NCBI GenBank assembly: GCA_030829925.1
Contig: JAURNZ010000082.1
Location: forward strand, 1 to 10,647
Direction: 5' to 3'
DNA length: 10,647 nucleotides
Source: Gammaproteobacteria bacterium
GTDB taxonomy: Bacteria > Pseudomonadota > Gammaproteobacteria > Comchoanobacterales > Comchoanobacteraceae
Below, in pieces: positions 5,991 through 10,647 of the stretch (position 1 is its first letter; each line of letters begins with the position of its first letter). A program made the position numbers and the translations under genes. The notes beneath the pieces were generated by a model. It did no database searches. It worked only from the letters and a program-made list of their open reading frames with translations, and was not told the DNA's origin.

Positions 5991-7264
5991 GAATTCATTA
6001 TATCTTCTATTGTATCTATTGTCTTGCAGCAATCTTTACTTAATACATCTGAACCTTGTTCAGTCACTAAAACATCATCCTCAATTCGTACACCTATGCT
6101 GTGGTAGTCTGGTGATATTTCCTTTAATTGGTTTGAAATATACAAACCTGGCTCAACGGTTATAACCATGCCTGGCTGAAGAACCATTGGATGACTTTCT
6201 TGATCTGAATAAGGACAAGGGTCATGCACATCACGTCCAAGCCAATGGCTCACACCATGAAAAAACAAATCTTTTATATCATATGAAGTGCTCGATAAAA
6301 TACCTAAATTTTGAATGCCTTGCGACATAACTTCATTTGCCTTGCGATGCAACGCATCAAACCCAACCCCTGGTTTAACCAAATCGATAACTGCCTGCTG
6401 TGCCTCAAGTACAATCTGATAAATATCCCGCTGTTCAGAACTAAATCGACCATTGGCAGGAAAGGTCCGAGTAATATCAGATGCGTATCCTTGCCATTCA
6501 CAGCCCGCATCCACCAGTATTAATCCATTTGGATCGATGGCATCACGACACGTGCGGTAATGCAAGGTACATGCATTTTCGCCAGAAGCCACAATTGACT
6601 CGTATGCCAAATGCTCTGATCCTGCTTGAAAGCAAACATCTCTAAATAAAGAAGATAGTTGATACTCATGGGTTTTATGTTTAACTTGGCGCATCAAACT
6701 TTCATGTGCTTTGGCACTTATTTGACAGGCATGACGCATATGTTTGATTTCATCTTCTGACTTATATAAACGTTGTGCTCCAAGGATTGGAGACACATCT
6801 AAATATGCTCTAGGCCTGACAGGACGTCTATTAGAATCATCAAGAACATCTGTGAGCAATGCTTCTACTTGCGTCTTTTTTTCGAATGGAAAATACACTG
6901 TTGGCACTTCAGACAACCATTGTTTTAGAAGCGGCTCTAACGCTTGTCGATAAATAACTTCGTCTGCATGTCCAAGAGCTACAATGGCTTCAGGAGTTAG
7001 TCGTTTGCCCTCCCAGCGTTCGATTGCTGGATCTGAATCTTGGCAGCATAAAACGACTTGGACAGCATCGCCCTCTTTTTTTAATAGCCACCAAGACTCT
7101 GGATAATACCACTCAGAAAGATATGCAAAATCACTGAATTGTCGAAAAGGAAAATCAACGTCTAAATTTCTATAAACATAACCTGCACCTGGCACAATGA
7201 CCATGGCACGATGTTCGATGGATTGAGCTAAAGACTCAATACGTTTTTTAATATGCTGCAACAT
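5987..7264 (-). CDS. pepP: Xaa-Pro aminopeptidase (aminopeptidase P)
   Basis: PepP is a cytoplasmic dimetal peptidase that releases an N-terminal residue preceding proline. The 425-aa protein has the N-terminal aminopeptidase P domain (about 1-165, with YRNLDVDFPFRQFSDFAYLS typical of the family) followed by a pita-bread M24 catalytic domain. The five metal ligands are visible: D252 in LVDAG, D263 in ASDITR, H340 in GVSHWLG, E371 in TVEPGLY and E395 in VRIEDD. H235 in TLHYR matches the conserved catalytic histidine. No Shine-Dalgarno precedes ATG 7264, but N-terminal alignment with the family supports it, and the in-frame region up to the TGA at 7301-7303 has no ATG. It lies 46 bp after the oxygenase gene and overlaps the next gene by 4 bases. 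The pepP-ubiH-ubiI order is a gammaproteobacterial hallmark. Confidence 0.96.
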   Translation of the reverse strand: MLQHIKKRIESLAQSIEHRAMVIVPGAGYVYRNLDVDFPFRQFSDFAYLSEWYYPESWWLLKKEGDAVQVVLCCQDSDPAIERWEGKRLTPEAIVALGHADEVIYRQALEPLLKQWLSEVPTVYFPFEKKTQVEALLTDVLDDSNRRPVRPRAYLDVSPILGAQRLYKSEDEIKHMRHACQISAKAHESLMRQVKHKTHEYQLSSLFRDVCFQAGSEHLAYESIVASGENACTLHYRTCRDAIDPNGLILVDAGCEWQGYASDITRTFPANGRFSSEQRDIYQIVLEAQQAVIDLVKPGVGFDALHRKANEVMSQGIQNLGILSSTSYDIKDLFFHGVSHWLGRDVHDPCPYSDQESHPMVLQPGMVITVEPGLYISNQLKEISPDYHSIGVRIEDDVLVTEQGSDVLSKDCCKTIDTIEDIMNS

Positions 7265-7310
7265 ACTATAAGCATAGATTACATCGGAGATTTCGTCCAG
7301 TCAGCAAAGC

Positions 7311-7976
7311 TTAACTGGCAACAGGCCAATCTGTTGGAAATGTGACATAGTTGACTTGAATGCAGCGTCTTTCTTTTTGAATGGTTTTTAGCTCCATGCC
7401 ATGCCATGTGTTTGGGCCGCTTGTGAAAAAGTAACCGTAATTATGACGATAAGGCACTGTCTTGACTAACGCTAAATCTTTATCGTAAAAATCTGTACCC
7501 AAGTCTTCTGACTCGCCACATAAATTGACAAAACATAATCCAGATAATAATTTTTCCTCAATATCACAATGAGGCTTGAGCCAAAAGCCTTGTCGATCAC
7601 AAATCACTTCTAAACGCACATAGGCTTTGGATAAATCTTTGCCAATTAGATTACCAATATGTTCATGCGTTTCTTGGGTTTGCAATGAAGCGATTAAAGT
7701 TGTTAAAGCTGGAAAATCAGTGGCATTTTCTTTTGTTACATAGCAGCGGAATGGATCTGCTTTACCACCCGAAACAATACCCTTGCGGAATTCACCAGAA
7801 CCAGCATCTAACGCTCTAGTGCCGTCATAAGCCAACCCTTCTTTATTTGGATCTTTGATGTCTGCATGAACAATTTCATCAATCATAGCCTGAGTAAGCG
7901 GCTGATTGATTTCCCAATGATTAAATGGATCCACATACATTTGTGTATTTGTTTTTAATTGTTCATAAAAAGACAT
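7311..7976 (-). CDS. 2OG-Fe(II) oxygenase family protein, 221 aa
   Basis: A double-stranded beta-helix, 2-oxoglutarate and iron-dependent oxygenase resembling the prolyl-4-hydroxylase-type superfamily. The likely iron ligands are H136 and D138 in KPHCDIE and H192 in TWHGME; R203 or R204 in KERRCIQVNY would bind the 2-oxoglutarate carboxylate. The start ATG 7976 is set by AAGGAG at 7987-7992; reading further upstream would only add 15 residues encoded in the overlapping gene. It overlaps the ELM1-like gene by 14 bp and precedes pepP by 46 bp. Because it is co-transcribed with two glycosyltransferase-type genes, it probably hydroxylates a sugar or lipid part of a surface glycan, or a protein linked to it. 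The substrate is not known; this is inference from context only. Confidence 0.82.
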   Translation of the reverse strand: MSFYEQLKTNTQMYVDPFNHWEINQPLTQAMIDEIVHADIKDPNKEGLAYDGTRALDAGSGEFRKGIVSGGKADPFRCYVTKENATDFPALTTLIASLQTQETHEHIGNLIGKDLSKAYVRLEVICDRQGFWLKPHCDIEEKLLSGLCFVNLCGESEDLGTDFYDKDLALVKTVPYRHNYGYFFTSGPNTWHGMELKTIQKERRCIQVNYVTFPTDWPVAS

Positions 7977-8919
7977 TTGTATATTTCTCCTTAAGCATTT
8001 GGGCAATGCGTTTAGCTTCATTTAATGGGGCATATGACCATGAATCAAACGTACCTTGCCATGGCCTGACCATCCCTTTAGCATACAAACTTTGATGCAA
8101 ATTTGCCAGTCGTTCTTGTTCGCGCCTTGGTTGGAATGTTAAACAATACACAGGCTTTCCTGTGAAACAAGCTTCTGAAAGCATCGATGCTGAATCACAA
8201 GTAACCACTATGTGACTAGAAGCACGTAGGGCATTTAAATAGACGGATCGAGTGATATTTGAAACGAGTTGATGCGGCGTAGTTAATTTTGCATTGATCA
8301 TATTCAGAGTATCTTCAGGCGTTCGATTCGAAGGAACAAAGACCAATTGGTAGTCATTTATTTTAGCTGCCCGAATCAAAGAATCAATGGCGCTAGCCAT
8401 CGATTTTGTTGTCCAATTAAAACTCTTTGTCGGCCCCCCAAGAATAACAGCTACTTGGTTGCTTTTTGATTGTGGCCAATGTTGATCATGCATGCTTTCT
8501 TCAATGGCATGATACTTTAAATTATGGATCGCCCCCAAAGATGTGACGACACCATCACTATTGAATTGATCATGCTCGGGAATAATCACACTATCAAAGC
8601 ACTTTGTTTGAATAATGGGGTTTTGGATATGAATGGTAAAAATATCTTCTTTATATTTAGCCTTTAATAGCTTAGAAGCAATGGCAGCGTGTCTGCCACA
8701 TGAAATCAACACGCTCGGCAGAGCTGAAGGCAAGGATTCGTTAAAAACATATGATTTTGCTGGCACACACTGACTTGGCAACTTAGACCAACCTCTTTTA
8801 AGCTTGACTGCATGGTGCTCAAAAGTTAACCCAAGGGCATCTGCCAAACCAGCAGCTTGGCTTAACATGCCATGCAAACCACCTGTTAATAATAAGGATT
8901 GCTTATTGGACACTTTCAT
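7963..8919 (-). CDS. ELM1-family (DUF1022-type) GT-B-like protein
   Basis: This matches the family named after plant mitochondrial fission factor ELM1; bacterial members have a glycosyltransferase-B-like fold and occur in cell-surface glycan gene clusters. From ATG 8919 it has 318 aa. Family motifs in order: HIQNP at 97-101; FDSVIIPEHD at 108-117; TSLGAIHNL at 126-134; LGGPTKSF at 160-167; and VVTCDSASMLSEACFTGKPV at 238-257. No membrane segment is seen. ATG 8919 has GGAG only one base upstream, which is too close for a good site; an in-frame ATG at 8952 and a TTG at 8973 are alternatives. All starts overlap the end of the upstream glycosyltransferase gene (17 bp for 8919), so coupling is likely. 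Sugar donor and acceptor are unknown; the mitochondrial name should not be taken as function. Confidence 0.85.
   Translation of the reverse strand: MKVSNKQSLLLTGGLHGMLSQAAGLADALGLTFEHHAVKLKRGWSKLPSQCVPAKSYVFNESLPSALPSVLISCGRHAAIASKLLKAKYKEDIFTIHIQNPIIQTKCFDSVIIPEHDQFNSDGVVTSLGAIHNLKYHAIEESMHDQHWPQSKSNQVAVILGGPTKSFNWTTKSMASAIDSLIRAAKINDYQLVFVPSNRTPEDTLNMINAKLTTPHQLVSNITRSVYLNALRASSHIVVTCDSASMLSEACFTGKPVYCLTFQPRREQERLANLHQSLYAKGMVRPWQGTFDSWSYAPLNEAKRIAQMLKEKYTNVFL
7987..7992 (-). promoter_or_regulatory. Ribosome binding site of the oxygenase gene
   Basis: On the minus strand AAGGAG lies 10 nt before ATG 7976, inside the last codons of the ELM1-like gene. It selects this start over any in-frame codon further upstream. 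Confidence 0.7.
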
Positions 8920-10012
8920 ACTCCAAATCTTTTTGTCTAAGCATTGCTTCATAGACCCCAAGGGTTTCAGCAACCATTTTATCTTTCGTAAATATATTCT
9001 CTTTTAAGGTGATGCTTTTTTGAGCAAGCAAAGACTTTGTTTTCTCCAACAATGCTTGTTCATCTTTCAATGGAATCAACCCTTCTGGAAATAATACATT
9101 TAAACTTTCTGCCACACCACCAATGTTCCAACCAACCACAGGTGTTTGCATTTGAATGGCTTCAATCACTGTTCGACCAAAAGCTTCTGGCTCAATTTTT
9201 AATGCATAGGTAACATCTGAGAGCGCATAAATTTCACGAACATCTCGACGCAGCCCACAAAAAGTTATCCGATCAGAAACACCAAGTACATTAACCAATG
9301 CTTTAAGTGAAGCTAAATATTTAGGCTTACAATGTTCTAATGAACCTACAATTAAACCGTGGTGATCATCATCTAATCTTGAGAGCAACTTGATAAAATG
9401 ATCAATGCCCTTTTTTTCACTTAAACGAGATACCAATGAAAGAATCTTTTTATCTTTCGTTTGAGGAAAACTTTCAAACCATTGCTTTTGCCATGCTGGA
9501 GACAAATCACCTGTTTTAAATTGATTGGTGTCACAGCCACGAGGGATCAGGCTTATTTTAGCAGGATGGATTCGGTAGTTTTCAATGACATGCTCTTTCA
9601 CTGTATTCGAGATCGCAATGATACGATCAGCCTTAGTCATAACCTTGGAGTAACCTGAAACACTATAAAGACCATGAAAAGTAGATACGATAACAGGTTT
9701 AGAGATATATTTTGATTTAGCCAAATGATTCAACCAAGCAGGCACCCTGGATCTTACATGAATGATATCTGGTTTAATTGAGTTTACCAACTGTATCAGC
9801 TGTGGGACAACTAAAAGCGATTTAATGTGTTTTCTATGAATAGGTAACGTGTGATGTACACCACCCAATGACTCAATTTGAGCGGCCATAGCACCGCCAG
9901 CAGAAATCACGTGAGCATCGTGACCAATTGCTTTAAGGCCTTCCACCATATCAATGGTGCCGCGTTCAACCCCACCTTGGTTCAGTTCTGGCAATAATTG
10001 TAATACACGCAT
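8903..10012 (-). CDS. GT4-family glycosyltransferase
   Basis: A 369-aa GT-B retaining glycosyltransferase of CAZy family GT4 (RfaB/WaaG/PimA-like), probably acting at the inner membrane on a lipid-linked surface glycan such as the lipopolysaccharide core. The N-terminal acceptor domain has the glycine-rich start LLPELNQGGVERGT (6-19), and a DIIHVRSR segment follows at 82-89. The C-terminal donor domain shows VSRLSEKKGID (194-204) and the E-x7-E motif EPEAFGRTVIE with E276 and E284. No transmembrane segment is evident. ATG 10012 follows GGAA and a plausible promoter. It is the first gene of the minus-strand run and its end overlaps the ELM1-like gene. Exact sugar specificity cannot be assigned. 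Confidence 0.93.
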   Translation of the reverse strand: MRVLQLLPELNQGGVERGTIDMVEGLKAIGHDAHVISAGGAMAAQIESLGGVHHTLPIHRKHIKSLLVVPQLIQLVNSIKPDIIHVRSRVPAWLNHLAKSKYISKPVIVSTFHGLYSVSGYSKVMTKADRIIAISNTVKEHVIENYRIHPAKISLIPRGCDTNQFKTGDLSPAWQKQWFESFPQTKDKKILSLVSRLSEKKGIDHFIKLLSRLDDDHHGLIVGSLEHCKPKYLASLKALVNVLGVSDRITFCGLRRDVREIYALSDVTYALKIEPEAFGRTVIEAIQMQTPVVGWNIGGVAESLNVLFPEGLIPLKDEQALLEKTKSLLAQKSITLKENIFTKDKMVAETLGVYEAMLRQKDLEYESVQ

Positions 10013-10032
10013 AATCTTATTCCAACTATTTG

Positions 10033-10061
10033 AGCATACCCAAAAAAATTAAAAGGGTCTA
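10033..10061 (-). promoter_or_regulatory. Possible promoter of the glycosyltransferase operon
   Basis: On the minus strand TAGACC (10056-10061) is followed after exactly 17 bp by TATGCT (10033-10038), with 4 of 6 consensus bases in each box. A start near 10026 would leave a leader of about 14 nt containing GGAA. Suggestive only, in very AT-rich DNA. Confidence 0.4.
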
Positions 10062-10086
10062 GAAAATGACTAATTTTAAAAAACTT

Positions 10087-10101
10087 ATATTTTGAAAATA
10101 T
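10087..10101. repeat. 15-bp palindrome over the -35 box of the RNA promoter
   Basis: ATATTTT (10087-10093) and AAAATAT (10095-10101) are perfect inverted arms around G10094. The palindrome covers the TTGAAA -35 box. It could be an operator or merely AT-rich chance. Confidence 0.6.
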
Positions 10102-10119
10102 TATTTTTTAAGTTATAAT
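10092..10119 (+). promoter_or_regulatory. Strong sigma70-type promoter of the 6S RNA candidate
   Basis: TTGAAA (10092-10097) and a perfect TATAAT (10114-10119) are separated by 16 bp. The expected start, 7-8 bases after the -10, is 10126-10127, exactly where the closing stem of the structured RNA begins. The upstream DNA is an A/T-rich UP-element-like tract. Confidence 0.75.
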
Positions 10120-10126
10120 AGATAAT

Positions 10127-10297
10127 GTCTGGAGTAGGTTATTTGATGGAAATTCTGAATCAACACTCATCAGTCTGGGGCGTAATGCTGCGAAAAGGTT
10201 GTTGACATATTTACACGCTAAAGAGTCTGATACCTTTGTGCGACACCCCACTTAGTCAAATTAAATTCAGGAATTAAATCAAGTGACCGCGACAGAC
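10127..10297 (+). ncRNA. ssrS: 6S RNA (SsrS) candidate, about 171 nt
   Basis: 6S RNA imitates an open promoter and binds sigma70 RNA polymerase. The evidence here is structure, promoter and location rather than a database match. The closing stem pairs 10127-10131 with 10293-10297 (5 bp), 10137-10147 with 10278-10288 (11 consecutive pairs including two G-U), and 10150-10160 with 10265-10275 (one mismatch, one G-U), with small internal loops between. A large central bubble follows (10161-10176 opposite 10250-10264). The apical stem has GGGG 10177-10180 with CCCC 10246-10249, a TGCG segment 10189-10192 with 10239-10242, and AAAGGT 10194-10199 with ACCTTT 10232-10237. This is the 6S plan and size (E. 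coli 184 nt). It lies directly upstream of ygfA, the standard gammaproteobacterial neighbour. The 3' end overlaps the ygfA start, so the exact 3' terminus is uncertain. Confidence 0.75.
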
Positions 10298-10647
10298 AAT
10301 TTAAAACAACAATGGCGTACTAAATTAAAAAAACTTACCCCAAAGCCCCTTTCTGATAAAGACATTAAACAACTCCTAGCACTACCAGAAATTATTTCTG
10401 CTAAACACATTGGCTGCTATATTGCCATTCAACCTGAAATAGACCTTACTCTTTTCTATCACGCATTGATTGGCTTGGGTAAAAAACTATATATACCAAC
10501 ATTAGATAGCAGTAAAAAAATGTGTTTCATTGAATATGATCCTTCCCAACCCGCAAACATATCTCAGGGATTCCAAACCGAACATCATACATCCCTTTTT
10601 GAAGCTGATAAGCTGGATTGTATCATTGTGCCGTGCTTAGGCATTGA
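10283..10647 (+). CDS. ygfA: 5-formyltetrahydrofolate cyclo-ligase, N-terminal part (runs off window)
   Basis: This enzyme (MTHFS, also called Fau) converts 5-formyltetrahydrofolate to 5,10-methenyltetrahydrofolate using ATP, returning a storage form of folate to one-carbon metabolism. The visible 121 residues are roughly the first 60% of a family member (about 190-200 aa). Family landmarks are the basic start WRTKLKKL (11-18), YIAIQPEID (46-54), GKKLYIPTL (66-74), CFIEYDP (81-87) and LDCIIVPCLGI (111-121). An in-frame TAA at 10262-10264 and the lack of ATG until residue 80 make GTG 10283 the only sound start; AGGA at 10269-10272 lies about 10 nt upstream. Both the AGGA and the GTG fall inside the 3' strand of the 6S closing stem, so translation from a read-through transcript may be hindered. 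The C-terminal part is beyond the window. Confidence 0.9.
   Translation, partial: MTATDNLKQQWRTKLKKLTPKPLSDKDIKQLLALPEIISAKHIGCYIAIQPEIDLTLFYHALIGLGKKLYIPTLDSSKKMCFIEYDPSQPANISQGFQTEHHTSLFEADKLDCIIVPCLGI

Noticed and set aside
5800..6165. 121-codon plus-strand frame across the pepP/ubiH-like junction
   Set aside because: Antisense to two conserved genes that overlap by ATGA; no motif and no ribosome binding site seen.
7297..7318. Inverted repeat CCAGT/ACTGG between the oxygenase gene and pepP, considered as a terminator
   Set aside because: The stem is only 5 bp with a 12-nt loop and no T-run on either strand.

Overview
The window looks like an ordinary chromosomal stretch of an AT-rich gammaproteobacterium. 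The evidence is gene order. In E. coli and relatives, ubiI, ubiH and pepP lie on one strand, and a short distance away the 6S RNA gene (ssrS) and 5-formyltetrahydrofolate cyclo-ligase (ygfA/fau) lie on the other strand. The same two blocks occur here in the same relative orientation. The usual ygfB and zapA genes between them are absent, and a three-gene glycan-type cassette sits in their place. The genus cannot be fixed from this sequence.

Left edge (1-329): a 44-codon gene for a small exported peptide with a good promoter and ribosome binding site. It carries a G8 tract near its end, and a 25-bp direct repeat of its signal-peptide region lies just after its stop. Next come an AlkB-type 2OG-Fe(II) demethylase on the plus strand (330-899) and a convergent minus-strand group read DUF2256 zinc-finger peptide -> FMN-binding PNPOx-like protein -> Cho-type GIY-YIG nuclease (2461 to 896). 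The 52-aa DUF2256 gene is easy to miss; it overlaps the PNPOx-like gene by 20 bp and carries that gene's ribosome binding site.

Middle (2592-7264, all minus): pepP, two flavin monooxygenases of the UbiH/UbiI/COQ6 type, and hemB, with stops and starts overlapping by 1 to 8 bases. This is a tightly coupled operon for aminopeptidase P, ubiquinone ring hydroxylation and heme synthesis. HemB has the Asp-type rather than the Cys/zinc-type metal loop.

Right (7311-10012, minus): a GT4 glycosyltransferase, an ELM1-family (GT-B-like) protein and a 2OG-Fe(II) oxygenase, overlapping or tightly spaced and probably leading into pepP. A divergent promoter region (10013-10126) follows. Then comes a strongly structured RNA at about 10127-10297 that fits the 6S RNA plan: long closing stem, large central bubble, apical stem, strong sigma70-type promoter. 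The start of ygfA (GTG at 10283) lies inside the 3' strand of the closing stem, and ygfA runs off the right edge.

Most of the window is housekeeping. The points most worth a second look are the 6S/ygfA overlap, the glycan cassette with its oxygenase at a conserved locus, the small peptide with its G tract and repeat, and the DUF2256-PNPOx-Cho group facing AlkB.
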